A stretch of 64,000 nucleotides of DNA from Turritopsis dohrnii (lineage: Eukaryota > Cnidaria > Hydrozoa > Anthoathecata > Oceaniidae): positions 930,001 through 994,000 of the forward strand of contig BQMF02000099.1 in the NCBI GenBank assembly GCA_027922465.2. Reading direction: 5' to 3'. Shown piece by piece: positions 52,801-61,651 of the stretch. Made by a program: the position numbers and the translations under genes. The notes under the pieces were generated by a model, which saw only the letters and a list, made by a program, of their open reading frames with translations, ran no database searches and was not told where the DNA came from. How positions within the stretch are numbered: the first letter of the stretch is position 1; every line of letters begins with the position of its first letter.

Positions 52801-55800
52801 AAAATGCAGATGCGGATATCGAAGAAAGTAATGAAAAGGAATCGACTGAAGAAGAAGTAGAAGAAGCAAAGGTGATGTGTCTTTTCGAAACAAAGTTGAT
52901 GTTTTTTTTATTCTAAAAATTTAATGAGAATAAACCAAATAAATTGAGATATTTTTAATGGTGACAGGAAGAAAACTCAACTGCCCATGATGACCAAGAC
53001 TCAACTGCGCATAATGGCCAAGAGGACCAGGTAAAATTCTCTTCCTCGGTGAGTGAGTTTGTTAAAAGTGTATCACTGGGAATTATTTCTATCTTCTATC
53101 AAAGCTTCTACTCGATAGTGTGGAACAGACGCCAGAAGGTTTAAACAATCAGCTTAGTACCGTGGCTGCATCAGAAAAGAATCAACAAGACGACAATAAT
53201 ATTGATCAGGGATTAGGGAAAGCTGACCATGGCGGTAAGGAGGCTCATCACGGAGCCAGTGATATTTCTTCACAGACGACTGAAAAGCAAAAGGTTTGTG
53301 CTGTGTTTCGATGCTACATTGTCTTGAAAATTATGTACGATTCACTTCACCTTTGTTTTCCTCCATTGTCTTTAGGGTAGGAAGAGAAAAGACATTGAAC
53401 GATCGAGTAATGAAAGATCTCTGGAGGAAAATCAAATCCAAGAAGCGAAGAAGAGGAAAGCCCTTGATGCTGATAATGAAGCTGATCCGACAGATAAGGT
53501 CTCATTAAAATGATTGAGAAGTATAACCGGTTTTTACGTAAAACTCATTGTTGTTTTGCGTTTTTAGGAAAGTTACCCTGAAAATGCTGAGGAATTTCAA
53601 CATATTAAAGATGGTGGTACAAGCTATGATCAGTTGGTTGTTGATTCTGCGACTGATGATCAGTTACAGCGTATTGACCGTCCTCCAATCTTTGTTGAAG
53701 AAGAAGAGGAGGAGGAGGGTGTAGAAATGAGTGATGAAGAACATGTTGGAACAACTAACAGAAACCAGGTTTGTCTCTTCGAATTTATGAACAAAATAAT
53801 CTTCATTCAATGTTGGTCAGCAAATTTCTTTTGTGTCGATAGGATGATGTTTCTCAATCTCAAAGTGATCCACAAGATGTACAACTTGAAAACGAGGTTG
53901 ACATGAATGAAGAAATTCTGGATGAAAAAATGGAATACGATGAAACGATTGTTTTAAAAGATGAACAGAGTGGGCATTTCATATCTTCGAATTATTTAAA
54001 CATGCCGTTACGAAATATACAGGTTTGAAGTATCATAAAACCATTTATAAAGTAGCTTTCATCGTATACTCAAACTATTTCAAGTAGATCTTTGTCAATC
54101 GTTTGTAACCGTTCAAAGAATTGGTTTTTAGGAAAAAGAGTTGGAAATTGAAGAGTTACGTCATCAACTGGAAAACGAGTTGATAACCTTATCACCCAAT
54201 CGAAGCAAAGTGGTTGATGAAAAGTCTGCTATGAACCTGTGGCTAAAATATGAGCAGTTGACATCTCCTCTAGCTCAGCAGTTATGTGAACAACTAAGAT
54301 TGATATTGGAACCTACGTTAGCCAGTAAAATGAGGTAACGTAAAGCTTCGACCAATATCTCTCCCTTCCCAGCCGGCACATTTATTAAAAAATCTCTGAG
54401 AGGGAGTGCATTTCTTTAGAAATTTACACACAATTTCAATAAAATATGCTCTCCGTCACAGTGACTTTTTGACGATTTTGCCCACTGGGTTGCCTTTCAA
54501 TTTGGTATTTTCATATGAATTTGAAATTATTTATTTTATTTGCTTAGAGGTGACTATCGAACCGGTAAAAGATTGAATATGCGAAAAATAATCCCGTATA
54601 TTGCTAGTCAGTTTCGGAAGGATAAAATCTGGTTACGACGCACAAAGAAATCCAAACGACAATATCGTATTATGTTGGCGATTGACGATTCTTCCAGCAT
54701 GACGGATAATCATTCGAAACAGGTAGAAAAATATTGAATATTGACGCGTCAGTGTCGGAATAATAATTGATTAGTCAGCATAATATTCGAATGTGCCGTT
54801 CACGCAGTAAGATGACAATATTGTTCATGAAGCGTTCTGTTTCTTTTAGTTGGCTTTTGAATCACTTGCGGTAATCAGTAATTCTTTACGATGGCTAGAA
54901 GCAGGAGACTTAGCAATTTGCAGGTAAAATATTCACGATTGCATCGTCAGCAAAAATCATATTTAAGTACCTTCCCCTTCGGCGAGTGATGGTGAGTGAT
55001 GGGTTTTTCCTTAAATGTTATGTGCGTAGCAACTAAAGTCTAACTCAGCAAGTTATTATGAACGACCAATAGTGAAATTTAGACTAAATTACGTGGTAAT
55101 TTTGCATAGGTAATAATATGATGATTTTAAGTGTTTGATGTTTGAGTGTTACTATTCATGGTTTGGTCAGATAGGTCCTCGTTTTTACCAGATTTTAATT
55201 GTAATGAACATTTACACATAGAACCATTCGTGGTGCTGCCTTTGTATTAGTGAGGGATCCTTTACGATTCATGGATTTAGACTAGGATATACGTTTTTCC
55301 AGCGGGCTAAGTTGTTGAAAAATCTCTGCGATCGAATGCATTTCTATAGAATTATACACACTATTTCAGTGAAAATGCTCTTCGACGCAATGCCGTTTTT
55401 TCTATTTTGCCCACTGGGCAGGAATATGGTAGTGTTTGTACCATAAGGTTCGTTACTCTTAGCTTCGGTGAAGAAGCGCGATTATTGCACTCCTTCGATG
55501 AGCCGTTCGGTGAGCATGCTGGGGCGTCTATTTTACAACAGTTTACATTCGAACAAAAGAAAACACGAATTGCGCAACTTCTGAAGATGTCCACCGTCAT
55601 GTTTAATGACGTTCAGTCACGTGACAATCGCCGGAATGACAGTTTGGTATCTCAGCTGTTACTGATTGTGTCGGATGGTCGGGGGATTTTTTACGAAGGA
55701 AAGGAAGTATGTGATTTTTTGACGTCGTCGTCAATTCCACTTCGAGACGTTTGTTTTTATGAAAACTGAAATTAGTCAGAAAATTACATTTAAAACTTTA

Positions 55801-56129
55801 GCCTGGATAACTGAAGTGATTCTTTTGACTGTTAAGAAGTCTTGATTCTTTATGTTTGTCTTTAGGTAGTTGAGAAAGCAGTTTACCACGCAAGAGAAAC
55901 AGGTGTCTTCATCGTCTTTCTGATCTTAGATGATCCGAAAAATCGGGATTCTATACTTGATATCAAAGTTCCCATATTTAAGCCTGGTGGTGCTGTACCC
56001 GAAATCCGAAATTATCTCCAGGAATTCCCATTTCCATTCTATGTGTTACTTCGCGACATCAACGCGTTACCAGTGGTGCTTAGCGACGCATTGAAACAAT
56101 GGTTTGAGTTGGTGACTCAAAACACATGA
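19064..56129 (+). CDS. MDN1: Midasin, giant AAA-ATPase of 60S ribosome assembly (88 exons)
   Basis: Removes assembly factors from pre-60S particles in the nucleolus and nucleoplasm; in known systems its MIDAS domain grips the UBL domains of Ytm1/WDR12 and Rsa4/NLE1. My 88 exons sum to 15333 nt, exactly divisible by three, giving about 5110 aa against about 5596 in human. Order: N-terminal domain, six AAA units (P-loops near residues 312, 638, 1048, 1354, 1705 and 2018), helical linker to about 4250, acidic tract to about 4780, and MIDAS domain (DDSSS near 4904). The start ATG at 19064 follows an in-frame stop and the stop codon is at 56127-56129. The exon 41/42 junction (37369/37454) is the least certain: it was chosen because it keeps the frame. 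Introns are mostly 70-400 bp; eight exceed 700 bp and hold repeats, two host channel genes or a TIR element. AAA6 has weakened nucleotide motifs. Exon coordinates are in the part entries. Confidence 0.97.
23793..24168. repeat. Array of about 12 short hairpins, CTGTC-AACAAG-GACAG
   Basis: In MDN1 intron 11. Twelve units share the core TCAACAAGGA (variants TCAACCAGGA, TCAACTAGGA, TCAAAAAGGA), most flanked by CTG/CAG so that each folds as a 5-bp stem with a 6-base loop. Spacers of about 15-45 bp are unrelated. One unit has CGTC...GACG (24124-24137) and the last extends its stem with GGGCGT...ACGCCC (24141-24167), so pairing is kept while sequence changes. Confidence 0.85.
24325..25426. mobile_element. 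TIR element in MDN1 intron 11
   Basis: Left end CAGTGTCGTATCCAG and right end CTGGATACGTCAGTG are imperfect inverses. GC-rich islands lie at each end (24380-24430 and 25355-25400). No transposase recognised. Confidence 0.55.
27094..27212. mobile_element. CCCAGTGGGCAAA-family MITE, copy 4
   Basis: In MDN1 intron 15. The core is shared with the ACP6 intron copies; the right end reads AAGTTTGCCCACTGG. Confidence 0.85.
30057..30165. repeat. Long intronic hairpin
   Basis: Inverted arms (AATTTTTATTTGGTTGGG... then TTTTTAAGACAAGAATTTTT) separated by a few bases, in MDN1 intron 25. Probably a small palindromic MITE. Confidence 0.8.
31594..31611. repeat. CT dinucleotide microsatellite
   Basis: A run of CT repeats in MDN1 intron 30. 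Confidence 0.85.
33197..34540 (-). CDS. Glutamate-receptor-like channel with K+-type GYGD filter, copy A
   Basis: A single intronless frame of 447 aa. Residues 1-16 look like a signal peptide. Residues about 20-145 form the first half of a periplasmic-binding/iGluR-type ligand domain. TM1 is about 153-174 and the re-entrant pore ends TTVGYGD at 203-209, followed by TM2 about 217-245. The second ligand half spans about 250-380, with TM3 at about 386-404 and a basic tail. This is the S1-M1-P-M3-S2-M4 plan of ionotropic glutamate receptors without the amino-terminal domain. The pore carries the K+ channel signature, as in prokaryotic GluR0 and rotifer AvGluR1. It is nested antisense in MDN1 intron 36, 308 bp downstream of copy B. 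The ligand is unknown, and K+ selectivity is inferred from the filter. It could instead be a non-glutamate-gated relative. Confidence 0.85.
   Translation of the reverse strand: MFKIILICTLFPFLLCGDNYLCEVVFWNLKPYIYINEGSQVDGILPEVFKNMDNYCNYDWPDKLITYKANMSTQAKFEKLLESAVKYGQGQLLGVMKEKALWFPKIKFTKYTNEFYKNRSVLPFKLWTVKQMAVIVPRREVALSAKFVKGIIICREILLLALMISICFGILIWMIEGNSNDEFQGTYLRGAWTGIWWSIITMTTVGYGDIVPRTLTSKFLTIIWMYAGLTMTCIITGTVTATVLGVSDLDIFSKKVAVLRDSYEQAILERDYNISSSLADTYEELLDKIGHNDVYAGVMNAEVASWIQDSFHTRKTPLQSVYTIPANLDVSLLITKSHQKILECAVKTKRDDVLQPAVEKFKRHLVLNTIYYESVPEMFSKSLVQVVLIATLSAISIGLGMDMIQKKILKKKMMNRTETQNADDAFIAEMNKIKDLIRLKIDTNNRR
34541..34848. other. Spacer between the two channel genes
   Basis: 308 bp of AT-rich sequence. 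It probably holds the 3' UTR of copy B and the promoter of copy A; no motif can be assigned. Confidence 0.4.
34849..36165 (-). CDS. Glutamate-receptor-like channel with K+-type GYGD filter, copy B
   Basis: A single intronless frame of 438 aa, paralogous to copy A. A signal peptide at about 1-22 precedes LRVAYWPLKPFLY, the usual start of a bacterial-type solute-binding/S1 lobe. TM1 is about 150-168, the pore ends FFTVGYGD at 195-202, TM2 about 208-235, S2 about 240-385 and TM3 about 388-406. Copies A and B share the layout and the WxLKPxxYxNEGS/WPLKPFLYNENGS start but have diverged widely elsewhere, so the duplication is not recent. The conserved arginine that binds the ligand carboxylate in classical iGluRs cannot be placed with confidence, so the agonist is open. 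It is nested antisense in MDN1 intron 36. Function as a ligand-gated K+ channel is inferred. Confidence 0.85.
   Translation of the reverse strand: MKVIVFLIILFVELCWYTMICSEQKSTLRVAYWPLKPFLYNENGSHKGILKDILEYSLLYCQGRNPIQIKYTEVAKTQRQLTEIRKNYSLQSNNSDCTIWAPIISAEQKNISTHLHYHFFTSKKIAIIVPRYKITLMYKIWLGLQNTKEVMLIAALTSIGIGFIIWSFEKHNNPNISKSVLEGPMQSIWLSFVTFFTVGYGDISPRMFVSQIFTIIWIFVGLITAAVITSIITKDVADNDNLKPNNQVVSVLRNSMEAKVASDQFDVSLYIQDSYADVIDAVRRGIAVSALINSDVAAAMQHEIRDNNNWAPLRIIDEIMSNQIVSVLTPRNLPHQLQNYMSCARYEMFLYTFEKSWSENQRYCKIDKIYYYELSELFRSNTGIQVLLGVTAAFILGSLLKSYVVSKTNCKQKEKTKQFISASLVMNEIEQLKLEIGQ
38053..41022. other. MDN1 intron 43, no gene recognised
   Basis: Three kilobases of AT-rich sequence. Visible features are a TATTGAATATTGAATACTATATAG patch near 39318-39350 and a 17-bp unit (ATGACTTTCTAAGTGAC) repeated nearly three times at 40317-40359. 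Short minus-strand frames at 40060-40334 show no recognisable domain. Confidence 0.5.
42887..42991. mobile_element. CCCAGTGGGCAAA-family MITE, copy 5 (inverse)
   Basis: In MDN1 intron 49, directly after exon 49; ends with GATTTTGCACACTGGG. The left end is degraded. Confidence 0.8.
45829..46732. mobile_element. TIR element in MDN1 intron 57 with a second element inside
   Basis: Ends TATTCCAGGAAATTAACGCG and its inverse. The interior has repeated AATTAACGCG motifs. It contains the nested element at 46179-46670. Confidence 0.85.
46179..46670. mobile_element. Nested TIR element, TACCGTATTTGCTCTAATAA ends
   Basis: Inverted ends continue into AATAAACGCCGC, and GGCGGCGTTTATTA recurs several times inside. 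A possible TTCA target duplication flanks it. Confidence 0.8.
48669..48702. repeat. Perfect 34-bp palindrome
   Basis: TTTCAAATTGATGTTTT and its exact inverse meet without a spacer. Confidence 0.95.
48759..48945. repeat. Inverted-repeat element with telomere-like TTAGGG loop
   Basis: Arms of about 55-60 bp (TACTGTGGTAGAAAATATTA... and inverse) flank a loop containing about four TTAGGG/TCAGGG units at 48845-48882. Metazoan telomeric repeat sequence is TTAGGG. Confidence 0.85.
49066..49356 (-). pseudogene. Fragment resembling the N-terminus of an ATG4 protease (tentative)
   Basis: The minus-strand frame starts at ATG 49356 (an in-frame ATG also follows five codons later) and reads about 95 residues. 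LTEPAIWVLGQVH resembles the SEPVWILG segment at the start of ATG4 autophagy proteases, and an acidic insert leads to DTEKCRLFQEI, resembling the next ATG4 helix. The frame then departs from the family near a possible GT donor (about 49073) and continues as unrelated residues to 48925. The catalytic cysteine region and everything after it are absent. It lies within the TIR element 48386-49769 in an MDN1 intron, so a captured exon of a host gene is the likeliest reading. The similarity rests on a short stretch and could be chance. Confidence 0.35.
54368..54489. mobile_element. CCCAGTGGGCAAA-family MITE, copy 6 (inverse)
   Basis: In MDN1 intron 84. Ends CCCAGCCGGCACA and TTTTGCCCACTGGG. Confidence 0.85.
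55299..55418. mobile_element. CCCAGTGGGCAAA-family MITE, copy 7 (inverse)
   Basis: In MDN1 intron 86, ending about 44 bp before the exon 87 acceptor at 55461-55462. Ends CCAGCGGGCTAA and TTTTGCCCACTGGG. Confidence 0.88.
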
Positions 56130-56825
56130 AGGTGTAATATTTTTATAATTGACTAGATCTTCAAGGAATTGGACGATCAAGAAAAATTAGTTGATATTCC
56201 GAAAATATTCCCAAAAGTAATGATGACATCAATAATTCTGAAGAAATTGTGCAAGTAGATTTTCCATCATGTTGATGTTTTCTGAGAATTGATTTATTCA
56301 GGCAAAAAAAGTGTTCTGACTACTCTGGAGAAACAGTATTACTTCAACGATTTAAACATTCGTTTCGCGAAAACACGAGGACATAATAGTGTTGGGAAAA
56401 AAGTTGTGTCGGTCATTTAATACTTTCTGCTTGTTTGTTTTAATACCAACATGAAATATAGAGTTTTTTTAAAAAATATATATGTAAATTTAAATCAGAA
56501 AAGAAAAGATGATATACAGCTGAGCAAATACCATAAATCATTCTTAACAGCTTAAATCTCCTGTTGGTGTTGTGGCCATGGTTACTGATTTTCTACCTAT
56601 TACTTGTTAAGTTGCCTTCTCTACGAAATAACTAACAACTTATTATCACTGCAGTCTTTTTCATTCTGTAAATCGAAACCTCTGTGATGGAGGGACGAAA
56701 TAGTTATTCAAATTTGATTGGTCGTAATCGATTTCACGAATACATTCGATCGAATTGAAGTGATATTGTTAATTGAAAAGGTAGTATAAGATGGAAAACT
56801 TTTCTCTTTCGAGCGACTAGAAGAA
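56130..56825. other. MDN1 3' UTR side and GPCR upstream region
   Basis: AT-rich; no further gene. MDN1 polyadenylation and the GPCR promoter should lie here, but no site can be singled out. Confidence 0.45.
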
Positions 56826-57734
56826 ATGAATTTATCGTTAGACAACAATTTCACAAACCCAACGACATGGGTGACAACAACTGGCGTGAAATCGACCAGG
56901 GTCCACCTTTCCGCTTGGTTTCCACTGACCTTTTATACGTTGTTTATATGCGTGTGGAGTGGCTTGATTGTTGTGGCCTTCATTCACAACGAAGTTTTGC
57001 GAAAGTCGTCGGCAAATATACTCGTCTTCAATTTCGCGTTGGTCGATTTTCTTGTAGGCATGGTGTTTATCCCTCTCAAATGTGCATCCATTCACCATAA
57101 GGATGCCGATTCAAATTTATTTTTGTTTATTATGGACATTTATCTCACTATGTTTACTTTGGGACTAGCTGCGTTTGAAAGGTACCGAATCACCAGTCAC
57201 AATCCGATATGCCCCGATAAAACTAAACGGTTTGTTGTTGGAATTTGGGCGGTATCCACCTTGCTTGTTATTTTTCCAATGGTTGTCTACTATGCTAGCT
57301 CATCATCGGATAGAGCAGATATAATCAAAACCCATGATCTGTACCTGGCTGTTCTATTCATCGTCTCGATTCCAGGAGTAATCACTAGCCTCGCTTATTC
57401 ATATCGTCGTACAAAAATGACGTATTTAGAGAGAAGAAAATCTCTGAAAGAACTTCGAAACACCGAAGATATCCTGTGGTTACTTAACCAGCTTAAAAAA
57501 AATCAAACGGAATTAACAGTTTCCAAAGTATTTTTAGCCTATGCTGTGTGTTTCATGTTGACATTTATCGTCCAGGCTTATCATATCGTCAGCGTTTATA
57601 ACGGCGTTAGCAAAGAATTGCTCGAGGCTGTCGCTAGATATTTGTACTTATCCAAATGTATTTTTTTCCCAATAATCGCACTGTTCAAGAGTGACTACCG
57701 TGCCACAGTGTATAAAATGCTGGGAGGGTTTTAA
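56826..57734 (+). CDS. Divergent class A (rhodopsin-like) GPCR, intronless
   Basis: 302 aa with seven hydrophobic segments: about 31-53, 64-86, 98-117, 136-156, 172-192, 232-254 and 265-288. TM2 has NFALVDF (canonical LAxAD core, Asp kept). TM3 ends ERY at 118-120 in place of DRY. Two N-glycosylation sites (N3, N8) sit in the short N-terminus. TM6 lacks CWxP, and TM7 reads FPIIALFKSDYR where NPxxY is expected. No cysteine pair joins the top of TM3 to ECL2. This pattern fits the lineage-specific, intronless orphan receptors common in cnidarians. Ligand unknown; G-protein coupling is plausible but not shown. It is tail-to-tail with PLPBP, 223 bp apart. Confidence 0.85.
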   Translation: MNLSLDNNFTNPTTWVTTTGVKSTRVHLSAWFPLTFYTLFICVWSGLIVVAFIHNEVLRKSSANILVFNFALVDFLVGMVFIPLKCASIHHKDADSNLFLFIMDIYLTMFTLGLAAFERYRITSHNPICPDKTKRFVVGIWAVSTLLVIFPMVVYYASSSSDRADIIKTHDLYLAVLFIVSIPGVITSLAYSYRRTKMTYLERRKSLKELRNTEDILWLLNQLKKNQTELTVSKVFLAYAVCFMLTFIVQAYHIVSVYNGVSKELLEAVARYLYLSKCIFFPIIALFKSDYRATVYKMLGGF

Positions 57735-57957
57735 CGAAAGAACATTTTCTAACAGTTTGATATGATATTATTTAAAAACAATTTTTTTAAAAAGGTTATT
57801 GATAGAATTCTGAAGGAAATGAAAAACAACACGACAAGCTATAACCTGAGCAGTGCAGAGACTTTTGAGCGATGAACTTTAGATGGATGTTCTGAGGTAT
57901 CCTTTTTAGTATTCTATCATAACCTGGCATAAACCTATGTTCATCACATAATTATGG
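57735..57957. terminator. Convergent 3' ends of GPCR and PLPBP
   Basis: 223 bp shared by two converging genes, so both polyadenylation regions probably lie here or overlap the neighbouring gene. Confidence 0.35.
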
Positions 57958-60900
57958 TTAGTTGTTTACCGAATGGGCGTTCCTTCTTCTATCGTCCATC
58001 CTCGCGCCAAAAATACTGCTTCCAACTCGTACAACATCACTTCCCGCCAAAATCTAAAACAATCAAGAAGGAGTCTCCTGATACATCGATCCAGTGAAGT
58101 GTCATTTTGTTCACAACACTTTATAAACGTTACGTACAGCGTGCTCGAAATCAGCCGACATCCCCATGCATAATTTTACTTTTTCGACGGGTATCTTTAA
58201 ATCGTCACATAGTTTTTGACGACATTTATTTAAACACTAGAAGCAAGTTTTCATATAATGTTGATTTTTATTAAACAGTTGCTTGAAATCAAGAAATTTT
58301 GAAATTAACCTCAAAGTCGGGATTTGGTCCGATTGAATAGTCATGATTAAACGATCCTATGGTCATCAAACCTTGTAGATTTAGACTATCACAAAGCAAT
58401 ATTTGTTGAACTAGTTCCGTGCATTTGGATGGCAAACAGCCTGATTTGTCTGCAAAAACAAGAGAGAAAATGATGTCACATGAAAAGAAGATATTCAACA
58501 TCACCACAAGCGATTGTTGTGTCAATTGTATAAACTTGTTTGCAACAACGACAACTTCAGTAACATCGATAAACCAATCACATTTTACAATGCTAAAACC
58601 AGAAATTTGATTGGCTGGAAAATCTCAGACACTGTTGTAATGTATTGCAAATATACTTTCTTCTCCGCTGCTGTTCACCTGAACGAACACTTTCAACTTC
58701 CTATCCAGATTCTTTTTCTTCCAACTAGTATTCAATGCGTGCGCAAGTTTTTCGCTGTCGACAGTTTGCACGGCTTCCAGGCTAGCGGCTCCTTTAAAAT
58801 TACACGGAGGAATCAAACATCAAAAGATGACGGAAAATAATTCATATTATCGATGTTATGACCGACCTAGAAGATTGTTTACTTTATTTTTCTGTAAATG
58901 ACCAATGAAATGCCATCGTATATCCTCGTACCCAGCCTCCTATACAACAATCAAGTTCAAAGGTTAAAAAAGTCTGAATCAACATTTCAGGTATATCCCT
59001 ACACCCCCACGCTAGTAAAGTCATTATGAAGTTTAACATAGCTCAAAGGTGGAAATTTTCGCGCATGACAACATTTTTTTCGCGCGTACTAAATTTCTCG
59101 TACCCAATAAATATGTTTATTTCGCGTGTATTAATTTTTGCGCAAGCCGTATTTTCCAAAACAAGAACCTATCAAAATAAGTAACTTATTAGACGGAATT
59201 AACAGACGGAATATTTAACGCGCCATAAATTAAAGCGGTCACAAACTAACGGGGATGGACGAAGAGACTTTCTAAAAGTGTGCTTTAATTAACGCGGTTC
59301 AATGACTGTAATTTTTAAATGGTATTAAATTAATGCGGATTTTGATTTTTGTAGTTTTGACTCTGGATTACTTCAAATGATCTAGAGATTACTTCAAATG
59401 ATTAGAGGGTGCATTTTCGAAAACCGTATGGAAATCAAAACTTTCAATGTTTACAGAGTTACCAAAGTCGCAATATATTACCTACATAATTAAACACAAG
59501 AAAGATACAGTGTGCGTGCTCTAATGCCTACTATACGATTATGCAAAATGGGTTACGTTCAAAGCACATTCAACTGTGCGAGTGACTCTTATGTTTGTAT
59601 TTTTATATAAACCTTTTTTGGTAGATTTACCTATGCTTATGAAAAAAAGGTGTATGTTCTATTCCGTTAAAAAACTGTCATAAAAAAATAGAAAACCTGT
59701 CGTTTTTACTGCATTTCAGCGTTAATTAATTCCCACGTTAATTTCGTGTAAAAAGGTAACTGTAATTTCGAGAGAATGTCCTTTATCAATCTTCTCAAGA
59801 ATTACGAAATTTATCATGGCTCGTGAGGAAGTTGAGGCGCACTTAACAGCGACCCATTATAGGCGTCCTAATATTAATCTCACGCATCATCAATCAAATT
59901 ATCGCAGGGGTCGAAAGAGGTGATATTTTGAATTGTGTTGCAAACACTGAAAAATGAAATTCACTCAATTTATGACAAAGATTACAACCGATACATTTCA
60001 AATTTATAGAAATGATTAAATGCAACACTCCTTCTAAAGTTTTTATAGTTCTTTGCAATCATGTTGTTTTAGGAATTTTAAGGACGGTCTGTTGGATGAA
60101 AAATACTAGTTGTCCATAAATTTCATCATAAAATTGAGTGAAGTTTGTATAGCTTGTTGGACACTTTATACGTTTAAAAATGTTTTTATTTTATTTTTAT
60201 CAAGATCTCAAATACCATCAAAATTAACTGATAGTAAATAAATCAAGTTTTAGTATTTGTAATCTTGAATTTACATGAAAAATTTATTGCATTCACTCCG
60301 TCCAACAGACATTATACCAATCTTAGTCTTTGATTTTTGTTCCAATAAATTTTCAATATCGACATAATTTTGACAAGATAATGTTCTAAAGAGATCAAAG
60401 TTATGCATTATAAAATAATTTTTCGCATTTGTTTGTTATTCGAGGTGGAACTTGACTGGCTATTAAAAGGTTTCATTGCATAAATTCTATCTATTCCATC
60501 CAACAGTCTTACTAAAACTTGAACTGTTACGATAGCAGTTAGGCAAATGTAAATATTAAAGGATTAATTTAAAGCCTATCTGGTTATGTTTCACATAATT
60601 TTAACAATTCTCACTTAATATAGCTGCAACAGTCAGTTTCAAAAGCTTCTCAAAGTATCAAATTCCGTCCAACAGAATTTTTTAATTCAAAATATCACCA
60701 AGAGCAAATAAATCAAGAAAAAAGCACTTTTAATTTTCGCGCACAACCTCTTGCGCAAAAATTAGTATACGCGAAAATTTCTACCAATACGTTATCTGCA
60801 AATCGCTGTGAGACAATTTATGATAAGTTTCCTCATAATTATCACATCAAAACGAGGCGATGAAATTTCTTCCTTCCTACCTTAAAGTGAGCTGCTTTTT

Positions 60901-61120
60901 GGATCAATTCTTGCACCTATGGATTGTTCACAAATTTTCAGGTTACATTCACAAATCACTCATCACACAATTGAGAAAAAAATTCTATATTTCTCACATA
61001 GTTTTCTCCAAAATCTCTGTGTCCACATTCATAAGCCTCTTGGATCAGTTCCACTGGTTTGGTCTTACTAACGGCTATTAAACATGGTGGCTCACCGCTT
61101 CTCCTGTTTACGGTGTGTGT
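57958..61120 (-). CDS. PLPBP: Pyridoxal phosphate homeostasis protein (PROSC/YggS family), first exon not found
   Basis: Binds pyridoxal 5'-phosphate and buffers cellular vitamin B6; found in cytosol and mitochondria in known systems. Seven exons, minus strand: 61120..60998, 60916..60881, 58939..58867, 58791..58657, 58449..58310, 58236..58138, 58053..57958; total 702 nt, in frame throughout. Landmarks in order: AVSKTKP (with the PLP-binding Lys), [67 protein letters not shown]. All conserved PLP-site motifs are present and the stop is TAA at 57958-57960. The exon at 61120 needs an upstream partner because a stop lies just before its acceptor; I could not place that exon in 61121-61651. The 1.94-kb second intron holds a TIR element. 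Confidence 0.92.
59046..60785. mobile_element. TIR element in PLPBP intron, GAAATTTTCGCG ends
   Basis: Left GGAAATTTTCGCGCATGAC and right GCGAAAATTTC are inverses, with TTTTTGCGCAAG subterminal on both sides. A pair of TTAACGCG-type motifs inside (59213-59765) resembles the element at 45829-46732. Confidence 0.6.
60066..60680. repeat. Four dispersed copies of a CCGTCCAACAGA-like motif
   Basis: Seen as GGTCTGTTGGATG (about 60087), CCGTCCAACAGAC (about 60299), CCATCCAACAGTC (about 60498) and CCGTCCAACAGAA (about 60664), the first inverted relative to the rest. Confidence 0.7.
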
Positions 61121-61195
61121 CTAGGAAAATGAAAAGTGAAACTTCACAGAGGAGGTTTGCACATAAGAAAAGAAGGGTAACTTGCTTGATTGTTC

Positions 61196-61303
61196 CAGGG
61201 ACCGCGGAGCATGGTGGCCAAGGGGGAATATAGTCAGCCCTAATTAGTCAGCCACCACCCCCCACCCCCACAAAGAAAAGTTTTGCTCCGCGGTCCCTGT
61301 GTT
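61196..61303. mobile_element. Short inverted-repeat element
   Basis: CAGGGACCGCGGAGCA and its exact inverse flank a C-rich centre (CCACCACCCCCCACCCCCAC) upstream of the PLPBP exon at 61120. Confidence 0.8.
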
Positions 61304-61651
61304 CAGGTTTGAAAATGTTCCGTATAGCTTATATATCATTGAAGATTGAGGCAAAAATAACAATGTGTATTTGATAAGAAAGGTTTTTGTTGAACAACAA
61401 ATCAACTAAAAAAAAGAGATTGGAAACAAGATAAACAATCATCAGTTTTCAAAGGAAACATGTGGAACACGAACAAAATGAAACATTGCTGAAACTTCGC
61501 AGAAAGACACAAACGTTTCCCCGACTTTCCGACAAACATCGTTCTCTGACTATACTCAGAAAAGCTAGACCGAAATGCAGAAAATGAAATACTATAAACG
61601 ATGTTTTGATCAAAGTATCTGTGATCGACTTAAAACAACAATATCGCATCT
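61304..61651. other. Spacer between PLPBP and the unidentified gene
   Basis: Should contain the PLPBP first exon or promoter and the 3' UTR of the upstream gene. I could not find a donor and start codon that join in frame to the PLPBP exon at 61120. Confidence 0.4.

Larger units (their letters stand above)
51639..56129 (+). other. MDN1: MDN1 part 6: acidic D/E-rich tract and MIDAS domain
   Basis: Exons 51639..51776, 51864..51969, 52042..52290, 52464..52694, 52792..52871, 52968..53030, 53105..53293, 53376..53498, 53568..53768, 53843..54022, 54132..54334, 54548..54722, 54850..54923, 55463..55706, 55866..56129. The tract opens with GEGATEFEDIEGGG and is mostly Asp/Glu with a KRKDIERSSNERS-type basic island. 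The MIDAS domain has LAIDDSSSM (metal-binding DxSxS), SDGRG and IFKPGG. Confidence 0.95.

Noticed and set aside
55407..55462. Exon 87 of MDN1 starting at the CAG created by the MITE end
   Set aside because: The acceptor at 55461-55462 joins exon 86 to give AICSFGE, matching the conserved midasin segment. The earlier CAG would insert unrelated residues.
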